Shown: piece after piece, positions 15,560 to 23,566 of the stretch
Position numbering within the stretch: position 1 is the stretch's first letter
Layout of the letters: every line of letters starts with the position of its first letter
Assembly: GCA_902494195.1 (NCBI GenBank)
Contig: CABUSH010000019.1
Span: 1-42,446 of the forward strand
Length of the DNA stretch: 42,446 bases
Direction: 5' to 3'
Source: an uncultured Collinsella sp.
Lineage (GTDB): Bacteria; Actinomycetota; Coriobacteriia; Coriobacteriales; Coriobacteriaceae
Notes under the pieces: generated by a model
Databases searched by the model: none
Told to the model about the DNA's origin: nothing
What the model saw: the letters and a program-made list of their open reading frames with translations, nothing else
Made by a program: the position numbers and the translations under genes

Positions 15560-16971
15560 TATCCGATCGCTCCTTCCATCTCGAGCTTGATCAGGTTGTT
15601 CATCTCGACGGCGTACTCCAGCGGCAGCTCCTTGGAGACCGGGTTGGCAAAGCCGTTGACGATCATGGTACGGGCCTCTTCCTCCGAGATGCCGCGGCTC
15701 ATCAGGTAGAATACCTTGTCGTCGCCGATGCGGCCGATGGTGGCCTCGTGGCCGATGTCGACGTTCTTGGCGCGGATGTCCATGGCCGGAATAGTGTCGG
15801 AGCGGCTCTGGTCGTCGAGCATCAGCGACTGGCAGCTCACGGTTGCCTTGGAGCCCTCGGCCTTGGGCGTGGCCACGATGGAGCTGCGGAACGTCTGGAT
15901 GCCGCCGCTCTTGGAGATGCCCTTGGTCTCGACCGTTGCCGAGGTCTCAGGCGCGTTGAGCACGACCTTGCAGCCGGTGTCGAGGTTCTGACCGGCGCCG
16001 GCAAAGGTGATGCCGGTAAAGCTCGATCGGGCGCGGCGGCCATTGAGCACGCTCATGGGGTAGAGGTAGCCCACGTGGCTGCCGAAGGAGCCGCTGATCC
16101 ACTCGATGTCGCCGTCCTCGTCCACGCGCGCACGCTTGGTGTTGAGGTTGTACATGTTCTTGGACCAGTTCTCGATGGTCGAGTAGCGCAGGTGCGCACG
16201 CTTGCCCACAAAGAGCTCCACAGCGCCGGCGTGGAGGTTGGCCACGTTGTACTTGGGCGCGGAGCAGCCCTCGATAAAGTGCAGGTCAGCGTCGTCCTCG
16301 ACAATGATGAGCGTGTGCTCAAACTGGCCGGCGCCCTTGGCGTTAAGGCGGAAGTAGCTCTGCAGCGGGAAGTCCAACTTGGTGCCCTTGGGCACGTAGA
16401 CAAACGAGCCGCCCGACCACACAGCACCGTGCAGGGCCGCAAACTTGTGGTCGGTGGGCGGGATGAGCGTCATGAACTTCTCGTGGATGAGCGGCTCCCA
16501 CTGCGGGTCGTGCAGGGCCTCCTCGATGCCGGAGTAGACGATGCCCATCTTGGATGCCGTGTCCTGCATGTTGTGGTAGACGAGCTCGGAGTCGTACTGC
16601 GCGCCGACGCCCGCCAGGTAGCTGCGCTCGGCCTCGGGGATGCCCAAGCGCTCAAAGGTGTTCTTGATGTCGTCGGGCACCGACTCCCAGTCGTGCTTTT
16701 GGTCGGTGTTGGGCTTGACGTAGGTGACGATGTTGTCCATGTCCAGGCCCTCGATGGAGGGGCCCCACGTCGGGTCGGGAAAACGATTGAAGATCTCGAG
16801 GGACTTGAGGCGCAGGTCGAGCATCCACTGCGGCTCGTCCTTCTTGGCGCTGATCTCGCGCACAATGTCGGGCGTGATGCCAGCGTCGAGGCGCTCGAAT
16901 CCCTCCTCGCCATAGGTGAAGTCGTAGAGGCTGCGGTCGATGTCCGCGACCTCGGTGCGGTTCTTGGTCAT
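15559..16971 (-). CDS. sufB: Fe-S assembly scaffold SufB
   Basis: A 470-residue central scaffold of the SUF pathway. SufB hallmarks are seen: the N-terminal KKDEPQWMLDLRLKSLEIF, VPKGTKLDFPLQSYFRLN, HFIEGCSAPKYNVANLHAG with the conserved Cys, and the C-terminal DIGHEATIGRIGDDKVFYLM and RGISEEEARTMIVNGF. Length is normal. It starts 12 bases after sufC with an aaagggg ribosome site. Confidence 0.97.
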   Translation of the reverse strand: MTKNRTEVADIDRSLYDFTYGEEGFERLDAGITPDIVREISAKKDEPQWMLDLRLKSLEIFNRFPDPTWGPSIEGLDMDNIVTYVKPNTDQKHDWESVPDDIKNTFERLGIPEAERSYLAGVGAQYDSELVYHNMQDTASKMGIVYSGIEEALHDPQWEPLIHEKFMTLIPPTDHKFAALHGAVWSGGSFVYVPKGTKLDFPLQSYFRLNAKGAGQFEHTLIIVEDDADLHFIEGCSAPKYNVANLHAGAVELFVGKRAHLRYSTIENWSKNMYNLNTKRARVDEDGDIEWISGSFGSHVGYLYPMSVLNGRRARSSFTGITFAGAGQNLDTGCKVVLNAPETSATVETKGISKSGGIQTFRSSIVATPKAEGSKATVSCQSLMLDDQSRSDTIPAMDIRAKNVDIGHEATIGRIGDDKVFYLMSRGISEEEARTMIVNGFANPVSKELPLEYAVEMNNLIKLEMEGAIG

Positions 16972-16983
16972 TGCGTCGCCCCT

Positions 16984-17784
16984 TTACGCCTGCTGCTCGG
17001 CAGCGGCGGCCTCGGCCTGGGTGCGCTGCTCGGCGGCCTCGCGCTCGAAGGTCTCAAAGCCGTTCTTGTCGATCCAGGGGATCAGCGAAGCGTCGTCCTC
17101 GCGCACGATATGACCCTTGACCATAACGTGGACGCGGTCGACATCCAGGTGCTCCAGGATGCGCGTGTTGTGCGTGATGATGAGCATGGAGCCGTCGCAG
17201 CTCTTGCGGTAGGCGTCCATGCCGTGGCTGACGGTGGACAGGGCGTCGACGTCCAGGCCGGAGTCGGTTTCGTCCAGGATGGCGAGCTTGGGCTGCAGCA
17301 GCAGAAGCTGGAGCATCTCGACCTTCTTCTTCTCGCCGCCCGAGAAGCCCACGCCCAGCTCACGGTTGAGGTAGGCGGTGTCCATGTTGAGCTCGGCCGC
17401 GAGCTCCTTGACGCGGCGGCGGAACTCCTTACCCTTCATCTCCAGACCGGGGCGGCCGGCGATGCTGGCGCGCAAAAAGCTCGACAGCGGCACGCCCGGG
17501 ATCTCGACCGGAGCCTGGAAGCTCAGGAACAGGCCGGCGCGCGAACGCTTGTCGGTGGTGAGCTCGGTGATGTCCTGGCCGTCAAAGACGATACGGCCGT
17601 CGTTGACCGTGTAGACGGGGTCGCCCATGACCAGGTGGCCGAGGGTGGACTTGCCGGCGCCGTTGGGGCCCATCAGCACATGGGTTTCGCCGGCGGCGAC
17701 GTTGAGGTTGACGTTGTGGAGGATGGTCTTCTCGTCCACGGAGGCGGTCAGACCTTCGATGGAAAGCAGCGGATTTGCGCTCAT
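16984..17784 (-). CDS. sufC: Fe-S assembly ATPase SufC
   Basis: A 266-residue ABC-type ATPase that powers the SufBC2D complex in the cytoplasm. Walker A MGPNGAGKSTLGHL, signature GVGFSGGEKKKVEML, Walker B LAILDETDSGLD, and an H-loop in LIITHNTRI are all present. The start at 17784 has a gagaggg ribosome site; an ATG 10 codons upstream (17814) lacks one. A C-terminal tail of Ala/Glu-rich residues (EREAAEQRTQAEAAAAEQQA) extends beyond the usual SufC end. It is first in the operon sufCBDSU. Confidence 0.96.
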   Translation of the reverse strand: MSANPLLSIEGLTASVDEKTILHNVNLNVAAGETHVLMGPNGAGKSTLGHLVMGDPVYTVNDGRIVFDGQDITELTTDKRSRAGLFLSFQAPVEIPGVPLSSFLRASIAGRPGLEMKGKEFRRRVKELAAELNMDTAYLNRELGVGFSGGEKKKVEMLQLLLLQPKLAILDETDSGLDVDALSTVSHGMDAYRKSCDGSMLIITHNTRILEHLDVDRVHVMVKGHIVREDDASLIPWIDKNGFETFEREAAEQRTQAEAAAAEQQA

Positions 17785-17848
17785 GCTGTCCCTCTCTATA
17801 TATGGTGTACTCATAGGTGTACTAAACCCTAGGAATCTTCTCGGAATA

Positions 17849-17876
17849 AAGTTACTATGGGTTCGGCGTTAGTCAA
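17849..17876 (-). promoter_or_regulatory. Candidate promoter of sufCBDSU
   Basis: On the minus strand TTGACT (plus 17871-17876), a 16-bp spacer and TAACTT (plus 17849-17854) lie about 60 bases upstream of the sufC start. Pattern-based. Confidence 0.5.
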
Positions 17877-17897
17877 GGGAAAACCCGACTAATCCAC

Positions 17898-17925
17898 TCG
17901 ACTTTTTAGATGTGGGACATAATAA
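17898..17925 (+). promoter_or_regulatory. Candidate promoter of the Rrf2 regulator gene
   Basis: TCGACT (17898-17903), a 16-bp spacer and TAATAA (17920-17925), about 75 bases before the start codon at 18005. The -10 box falls inside the left arm of the inverted repeat at 17914-17983. Weak -35. Confidence 0.35.
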
Positions 17926-17983
17926 TCAGGTTTGTTTGCCCCGCGTGCATAGGATTTGGGACTAACAAGCCTGATTTTGTCCC
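17914..17983. promoter_or_regulatory. Inverted repeat in the suf/rrf2 divergent region, probable operator
   Basis: The left arm (17914-17936) reads gggaca, a 4-base insert, then aatcaggtttgtt. The right arm (17964-17983) is its inverse, aacaagcctgattttgtccc. The two share the gggaca and aatcaggyttgtt blocks with a 27-base centre. The position between the divergent regulator and suf operon fits an autoregulatory site for the Rrf2 protein (inference). Confidence 0.55.
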
Positions 17984-18004
17984 AGGAACAACGGGAGGGT
18001 AGGT

Positions 18005-18436
18005 ATGCTCATTTCTTCTAAGGGCCGCTATGCCCTCCGGTTAATGATCTATATCGCAGCGCTTGGTGACGCCGAGGGCAAGATTGCCTTGCGCGAGGTT
18101 GCCGACCGCGAGCATATCTCGCAAAAGTATTTGGAGCAGCTGGTTCGTCCGCTTATGAAGGCGGGTCTGCTTAAGAGCGTGCGCGGCAAGGGCGGCGGCT
18201 ACATGATGGCCAAGGACCCGGCCGAGGTGTGTGCCGGCGACATCCTGCGCGCCGTCGAGGGCAGCACGGCTCCGGTGGCGTGCGATGGCATCGACAACAG
18301 CTGCGCCCGCAGTGACCTGTGTTCCACCGTCAAGTTCTGGCGTGGCCTGGACGAGGTCATCGAGAGCTATGTCGACGGCGTAACGCTGGCCGACTTGGCC
18401 GCCGTTCCCGAAATCAACTTTGACATTAAGCTGTAG
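18005..18436 (+). CDS. Rrf2-family Fe-S-sensing transcriptional regulator (IscR-like)
   Basis: A 143-residue winged-helix regulator. The N-terminus MLISSKGRYALRLMIYIA and the helix-turn-helix EVADREHISQKYLEQLV with wing GKGGGYMMA are typical Rrf2. Three cysteines are in the cluster-binding loop (ACDGIDNSC, then ARSDLC), as in cluster-binding IscR-type members, so it probably carries an Fe-S cluster and reports on Fe-S supply. The ATG at 18005 follows gggaggg. It is divergent from sufCBDSU with 220 bases between the start codons, and the shared region has a long inverted repeat. The most likely target is the suf operon and itself (inference). Confidence 0.93.
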   Translation: MLISSKGRYALRLMIYIAALGDAEGKIALREVADREHISQKYLEQLVRPLMKAGLLKSVRGKGGGYMMAKDPAEVCAGDILRAVEGSTAPVACDGIDNSCARSDLCSTVKFWRGLDEVIESYVDGVTLADLAAVPEINFDIKL

Positions 18437-18489
18437 GTTGAGCGCAATTCCTTAAGATTTCGCGGAGGGTTGTTGCCGTTTACCGAGTG

Positions 18490-18505
18490 GTTGTTGTGCA
18501 ACAAC
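18490..18505. promoter_or_regulatory. Short palindrome GTTGTTG-TG-CAACAAC
   Basis: A 7-bp inverted repeat with a 2-base centre, 69 bases before the surface-protein start at 18575. The 12-mer ttgttgtgcaac inside it recurs at 20419-20430, upstream of the gene at 20556. It could be an operator; there is no direct evidence. Confidence 0.35.
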
Positions 18506-18574
18506 GGGCGAGCTGCAATACTGATTCTATCTTTGCAAACTGCACTTTAACTACACCAATGCAGGGAGGATCTT

Positions 18575-20353
18575 ATGCAGCCCAAGCATTCCGCTATTGT
18601 GGCAGGCCTGACGCTGGCGCTTTCGTTTGGCGCCGTCTCCGCGCCGGCACCCGCCGCTGCCGAGGAGCCCACGCCGGGCGTTGCCTCGGATGCCACCGAT
18701 ATCGATAAGGGTCTCTACACCCAGCAGTCCTTCTCGGGCGTGCTGAGGTCGGTCCAGGGCGTTTCGTTTGTCAACGTGACTCCCGAGATGAAGTACTTCA
18801 CCAAATATGAGAGCCATGGCAACTATAACCAGGGCTTTTCGCATGGTGACGGCTACAACGCGCTGGGCTATTACCAGTTCGACCGTCGTTGGTCGCTCAT
18901 TCCGTTTATGAAGCAGGTCTACAACTACGATTCTGCCAAGTACGGCATGCTCAAGGATGCGATTGATCGCGGCAGCGAGATTTCCAACGCGAGCAATGCC
19001 ATGTACGAGAACGACCAGCTTACCGAGCTGGGCCGTATTGCACAGGAGGCCTTCCAGGGTGCTTATAACACCGATCCTGCTGAGTTTTCGGCTCTGCAGG
19101 ATGCGTATGCGTACAACTCGTACTATGCGGTGACCGAGGCGTGGCTCAAGAGCGGCCTGGGTATTGATATTTCGGGCCGCGCCGATTGCGTCAAGGGCAT
19201 GGTGTGGAGCATTACCAACATGTGCGGCACTGGTGGCTGCAGGGACTTTTTCCGCTGGGCGAATCTTTCCAACGATATGTCCGACCGGGAGTTTGTGACG
19301 GCGCTCTCCAATAGCGTGGTCAATAACGTGGCGACCAAGTATTCGAGCCAGCCCCAGTATCATGAGGGCTGGAAGAACCGCTACCGCAATGAGCTGAAGG
19401 ACTGCTTGGTTTATATCGCCGAGGACGAGGCGGCCGCTGCGACGCCCGTGCAGCCCGAGCCTACGCCGGCGCCCTCGCCGACACCTGATTCGAATGGCGA
19501 CTCGGGTGACGATGCCAACGATGACAGGATTGATGCGCCCTCGACCGATGCTGACGGTGATGGCTCTGCTGGTGACACTACCAACGACGGCTCTACCTCG
19601 AACGGCTCCGATTCGAACGGCTCTGCTGCGGGCGATTCGTCTTCAAGCTCTGCCGGCAATACGGACAGCGCCGCCTCTGGTTCGACCGACGCAGGTTCCT
19701 CTGACTCTTCCACTGGCTCGAGCGGTTCTTCCGCCGATAATGGTTCTAACAACGGCTCCGGCTCTGACGCAACCCCTGATTCCGATGCTTCCAAGGACGA
19801 CTCGAATAAAGCGCCGGACGCTCCCGTTGCTTCGCCGGACAAGAAGCCTTCTTTCTCCGCGCAGCTTGGTTCTACGCTGGGTTCTTCGCTGATGGCTGGC
19901 GTCAATAACGGCTCGGCCCAGAACAAGGACAACTCTGATCAGGTTTCCACGGAAAAGACCGAGGCCGCAAAGGGCGACTCTAAGGACAAGGCTTCCGAGA
20001 AGACCGAATCCGATAAGGGTTCTAGCTCTGAGGAGAAGGACGACAAATCCGCTCAGAAGAAGGACGAGAGCAAGACCGAGGGCGAAAAGAAACAGCCCGA
20101 AGACGACGACAAGAGCGGTGCTGACAACCAGGTCCAAGAGCAAAATGACTCCAAAACGGTGACCACCACGACCACGACGGCTACAACGACCAAGTCCTCG
20201 GGCGGCAACATGCCCAAGACGGGCGATCTGATTGTGATGGCGAGCCTTGCCAGTGCAAGCTTGGCCACACTGGGCGCTACGTCTATCGTAAGCGGTAAGC
20301 ATAAGCTCGATCAGCAGAAGAAGGCTTCTGGGGAGGACGGCTCGGAGGAGTAG
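18575..20353 (+). CDS. Sortase-type surface protein with a lysozyme/transglycosylase-like N-terminal domain
   Basis: A 592-residue secreted protein. The signal peptide is residues 1-29 (cleavage near APAAAEE). The globular domain (about 65-285) contains FTKYESHGNYNQGFSH and ALGYYQFD, a Glu-Ser-x-Gly...Gly-x-Tyr-Gln-Phe pattern like lytic transglycosylase/lysozyme folds, with E79 the candidate acid (inference). A Thr/Pro stretch, then a very long Ser/Gly/Asp/Asn-rich stalk and a Lys/Glu/Asp-rich segment, lead to MPKTGD (546-551) and a hydrophobic segment ending in SGKHK. This is an LPxTG-like sorting signal with Met in position one. About 15 charged residues follow the basic stop, longer than the usual short tail. 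The ATG follows agggagga. A terminator follows the gene. Confidence 0.8.
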   Translation: MQPKHSAIVAGLTLALSFGAVSAPAPAAAEEPTPGVASDATDIDKGLYTQQSFSGVLRSVQGVSFVNVTPEMKYFTKYESHGNYNQGFSHGDGYNALGYYQFDRRWSLIPFMKQVYNYDSAKYGMLKDAIDRGSEISNASNAMYENDQLTELGRIAQEAFQGAYNTDPAEFSALQDAYAYNSYYAVTEAWLKSGLGIDISGRADCVKGMVWSITNMCGTGGCRDFFRWANLSNDMSDREFVTALSNSVVNNVATKYSSQPQYHEGWKNRYRNELKDCLVYIAEDEAAAATPVQPEPTPAPSPTPDSNGDSGDDANDDRIDAPSTDADGDGSAGDTTNDGSTSNGSDSNGSAAGDSSSSSAGNTDSAASGSTDAGSSDSSTGSSGSSADNGSNNGSGSDATPDSDASKDDSNKAPDAPVASPDKKPSFSAQLGSTLGSSLMAGVNNGSAQNKDNSDQVSTEKTEAAKGDSKDKASEKTESDKGSSSEEKDDKSAQKKDESKTEGEKKQPEDDDKSGADNQVQEQNDSKTVTTTTTTATTTKSSGGNMPKTGDLIVMASLASASLATLGATSIVSGKHKLDQQKKASGEDGSEE

Positions 20354-20385
20354 CCTCTCGGCTGCCAGATAACTAAAGAGTCGGG

Positions 20386-20420
20386 ACGGGGTCCGGTGCG
20401 AATGCATCGGGCCCCGTTTT
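20386..20420 (+). terminator. Intrinsic terminator after the surface protein gene
   Basis: A 14-bp stem with G-U pairs (acggggtccggtgc / gcatcgggccccgt), loop gaat, followed by tttt. It starts 33 bases past the stop. Confidence 0.85.
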
Positions 20421-20555
20421 GTTGTGCAACGATTAGTTGTGCCCCCTCACACCTCTTGTTGCTACCGTTGCCCGATATGTTTGCGCGGTGACATCGGTAC
20501 GCGCGAGGCGGTCATTACAATTGGCATCGTGGTGCGATTTAGGGGGAACGTTTTG

Positions 20556-22352
20556 ATGTCTGAACAGGCAAATAATGGTTGTGCTGCCGGCTTTGGCGTG
20601 CGTTTGATCGGCTGTGCCGACGATGCGGTTTTGCCCATTGGCATGCACGACTATGCGGAGGCTCTTGGTTGCTGCACGCTGGTCGACAAGACCATGTTTA
20701 TTGCCGATGTGTTGGACTGCGACGCGTCCGTTGTGGTGTGCTGTCGACCCGAGGGTTTTGGCAAGAGCATGAACTTGTCGATGCTCAGGGCTTTTCTGGA
20801 GCGTCCGGCGGTCGGTCGCGCTGGTCAGCGTTTGTTTGCCGATGCTCAGATTTGGGATGCGGACGGCGGGCATTATCGGGATGAGTACGCTTGCTATCCG
20901 GTGATATCGCTGGATTTTTCTGGCGCTGCGAGGCGTGGCGCCGCTATTGCCAGCGTCGTGCGCGATGCCCTTTCGGGCGAGTGTGCCCGCCTGCTGGCGC
21001 TTTTGGAGGCTCCGGATTTAGCTCGAGACAAGGTGCGTCACATCGAACGTGTCGCGCGTGGCGTGGCGAGCGCGGATGAGGTTGACTCGGTGCTCGGTGT
21101 GCTCATAGAGCTGTTGGAGATTGCCTGCGATGAGCAGGTTGTATTGCTCGTTGATGGGTACGATGCGGCGTGGTCTCGTCGTGTGAGCGCGAGGGACGCT
21201 TCCGACGCCGATCCGGCAGAACTACTTGACCGTGTGCTGTTTGACGCCATTGCCACTGCGCGCGATTCGTTGCGGCTGACGTGTCTGATGGGGGAGTGTC
21301 CCGGTCCTGCCGAAGCGGCGCTTTCTTCGCGCGGCTGCTCGTATTGTCTGACGACGCCGCTGTCGGCGTGGTGTGACCGATGTTTCGGTTTTTCGGATGC
21401 CGAGGTCGAGGCTCTTTTGAATCATGCTGGGCGCGAGGAATACCTGGATGATGCGCGTGAATGGCTCGAGGGGTATCGGTTTGGCAGGGCCTATTGCTCG
21501 AGTCCAGAGCGTGTGATCGGTTTTCTGGGCCGAGGCTGCACGGCTCCTGTGCGTGCCGATCTGTATGGATATGCCGATTGCCTGAGTAGGGTAGTTGCCG
21601 GGTGGAATCTCGACCGCCTTTCGGTCTTGTTTGATTTGCTCGAGGCCCATGGGTGCGCTGAGGTCCCGCTTTGTTTGGGCACTGCAGAGCCAGATGTCTC
21701 GCCTGACGATGGCATGTGGACAGCGCTGTATCTGTCCGGTTTTCTCACGACGGATATGACTGAGGAGCCAGAGCATGGCGATCGCCTCCGTGCTTTGCGA
21801 TTGCCCAATAACGAGCTTCGCCAGGCCTTGCGTCTAGTGATTATTGAGTGGTTTGAGTGTGCCGCAGAAGACATTCGAGACGTCGATGCGTTTCGCGACG
21901 GGCTGTGCCATGGGAACGAGGATACCGTGAGGCGGGCGCTAAGCCGCATCCTGGGGGATGCGGGAATCGGTGCGACCGACCCAGATACGCCGCTGCCATA
22001 TCACCTACTCTTGCAGGGGCTCTGCTTTGGCTTGCCGGGCTATGCCAATCCTGCCTCGAGGCGAAAGTGTGGCGCGGATCGCTGGGACATCCAGGTTTTT
22101 CCCACGGGCGCCGTGTTCGACATAGCCGATACGATCGGTATGCTCGATGAACGTCCGCTGATAACGATCAACATGATGTATGACCCCGATGTGGATGCGC
22201 TAGGGTTGGAATTACTGGCCGTGCAGTCGCTACTCGACATAGAGCGCGACGGCATCGACGAAATCCGTGTGCCGCGCCCCGGCGTGGGTCGCATGCGCTG
22301 GGGGTTTGGGTTTGATGGACAGCATGTGGCTACGGTGTGCCAGCGGCTTTAG
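20556..22352 (+). CDS. AAA-ATPase_like / PDDEXK_9 family protein
   Basis: A 598-residue protein of the two-domain family common in gut Bacteroidetes, Clostridia and Coriobacteria. The N-terminal part has CTLVDKTMFIADVLDCDASVV followed by the P-loop-like CRPEGFGKSMNLSMLRAF; the usual form is RPRRFGKT, so Pro-Glu-Gly replaces Pro-Arg-Arg. VVLLVDGYDAAW fits Walker B. The C-terminal part has the PDDEXK_9 start YHLLLQGLCFGLPGY and the Asp motif DRWDIQVFP, but the place where ExK is expected reads LITINMMYD, so the nuclease site appears lost. The ATG at 20556 has an agggggaa ribosome site. Function of the family is unknown. Confidence 0.85.
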   Translation: MSEQANNGCAAGFGVRLIGCADDAVLPIGMHDYAEALGCCTLVDKTMFIADVLDCDASVVVCCRPEGFGKSMNLSMLRAFLERPAVGRAGQRLFADAQIWDADGGHYRDEYACYPVISLDFSGAARRGAAIASVVRDALSGECARLLALLEAPDLARDKVRHIERVARGVASADEVDSVLGVLIELLEIACDEQVVLLVDGYDAAWSRRVSARDASDADPAELLDRVLFDAIATARDSLRLTCLMGECPGPAEAALSSRGCSYCLTTPLSAWCDRCFGFSDAEVEALLNHAGREEYLDDAREWLEGYRFGRAYCSSPERVIGFLGRGCTAPVRADLYGYADCLSRVVAGWNLDRLSVLFDLLEAHGCAEVPLCLGTAEPDVSPDDGMWTALYLSGFLTTDMTEEPEHGDRLRALRLPNNELRQALRLVIIEWFECAAEDIRDVDAFRDGLCHGNEDTVRRALSRILGDAGIGATDPDTPLPYHLLLQGLCFGLPGYANPASRRKCGADRWDIQVFPTGAVFDIADTIGMLDERPLITINMMYDPDVDALGLELLAVQSLLDIERDGIDEIRVPRPGVGRMRWGFGFDGQHVATVCQRL

Positions 22353-22376
22353 GCGCCGAGGTGTTTCCGGCTTCCG

Positions 22377-23396
22377 TTACTCGGTGTCCTTCATGGGCGG
22401 CATGGGCTTCCAGTCGGGGTCCTTGATGATCTTTCGGGCGTCCTTCATGCCACGGCGCAGCGCCGGAATGCCGGTCTTAAAGCACTTGTCAACGGCAGCC
22501 AAGCGAATGAATTCCTTGCAGAAGGTCGCGGCGTTGCCCAGACGGAACAGCACAGGGTGGTAGTCGCCGTAGATCTGCATGTAGCGTGCCAGATAACCGC
22601 GGTTGCGCATGATGTAGTAGCGGTTGGTGTCGCTCGTAGAGTTGAGCTGGCGCTTGCCGGCAATGTCCCAGTTAGAGACGGCGCGGGCGCGCTTGAGTAC
22701 AACGTCGGCAACAACGGCGGCGGGGAAGTGCTGGCTGGCTACATAGCCGTAGCAGGCATCGTCGCCGTAGATGAAGAATCGCGCATCGGGCAGGCCGATC
22801 TTGTCGACCACGCGGCGCGAGAACATGCCGCCCTCAAAGCACAGCTGGTTCATGGCGCGGTAGCCCTCGGGTCCCAGGTCCCACTTGGCGACAGGGTTGG
22901 GAATGCCGAGCGAAAGGATGAGCTGGTACTGCCAAAAGAAGGCGCCGCCGTCAAAGTCCAGGCGCGAACCCTGGATGACATCGTAGCGGTCGGTCCACTT
23001 GGCAAGACGCTCGATGCCTTCGGGGATGACGAGCACGTCGTCGTCCATCACCCAGAACCACTGGGCGCCCAGGTCGTAGGCGCATCTGGTGCCGGCGGAG
23101 AAGCCGCCCGCACCGCCGCCGTTTTCGAGCTGCGGGGCGTAGATGACACGGTCGGTGCCGCCCTGCGCGTCGGGCTGCTCGGTGTCGATGCCCCACAGGT
23201 TGGCCAGACGCTCGTTGAATGCGGAGCACATGGCCTCGGTCTCGCGCGAATTCTCGTTATCGACAATCACGATGCGCCAGGGCGTTGCCGTGAGCTCGGT
23301 CATGGAGTCGAACAAGTTGGCCAAGAGCTCCTGGCGCTTGTACGTAACGACAACGATGGCGAGCTTATCGATGGGAGCGGGGAGGGTTGAAGGCAT
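22377..23396 (-). CDS. GT2 family glycosyltransferase
   Basis: A 339-residue cytoplasmic or membrane-associated nucleotide-sugar transferase. The N-terminal GT-A motifs are LAIVVVTYKRQELLANLFDSM, IVIVDNENS and the acidic metal-binding WVMDDDVLV (DDD). A second motif, FIYGDDACYGYV, supplies the catalytic acidic residues. The sequence ENGGGAGGFSAG resembles the galactofuranosyl/rhamnosyl-type GT2 group (GlfT-like); the donor and acceptor are not determined. The start ATG 23396 is preceded by gaaagga. It converges on the AAA-ATPase_like gene with only 24 bases between stops. Confidence 0.88.
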   Translation of the reverse strand: MPSTLPAPIDKLAIVVVTYKRQELLANLFDSMTELTATPWRIVIVDNENSRETEAMCSAFNERLANLWGIDTEQPDAQGGTDRVIYAPQLENGGGAGGFSAGTRCAYDLGAQWFWVMDDDVLVIPEGIERLAKWTDRYDVIQGSRLDFDGGAFFWQYQLILSLGIPNPVAKWDLGPEGYRAMNQLCFEGGMFSRRVVDKIGLPDARFFIYGDDACYGYVASQHFPAAVVADVVLKRARAVSNWDIAGKRQLNSTSDTNRYYIMRNRGYLARYMQIYGDYHPVLFRLGNAATFCKEFIRLAAVDKCFKTGIPALRRGMKDARKIIKDPDWKPMPPMKDTE

Positions 23397-23566
23397 GGGG
23401 CAATATATCCTTTCACGCGCGGCGGGCGAGTGCTGCGCGGAAGCTATCGAATACGTCCTTGGGACTGTCCTATTGTAAAGGCTCGGCGCACCTTGGCGGC
23501 AAGCTTTGAATAAAACGCAGGAACCTGCCACGGCTGTAGCGGCTTTAGCGTCTGACGGCAGCGTGT

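Noticed and set aside
15748..17832. 694-codon plus-strand open frame opposite sufB and sufC
   Set aside because: Shadow frame over two conserved Fe-S genes; no recognisable domains.
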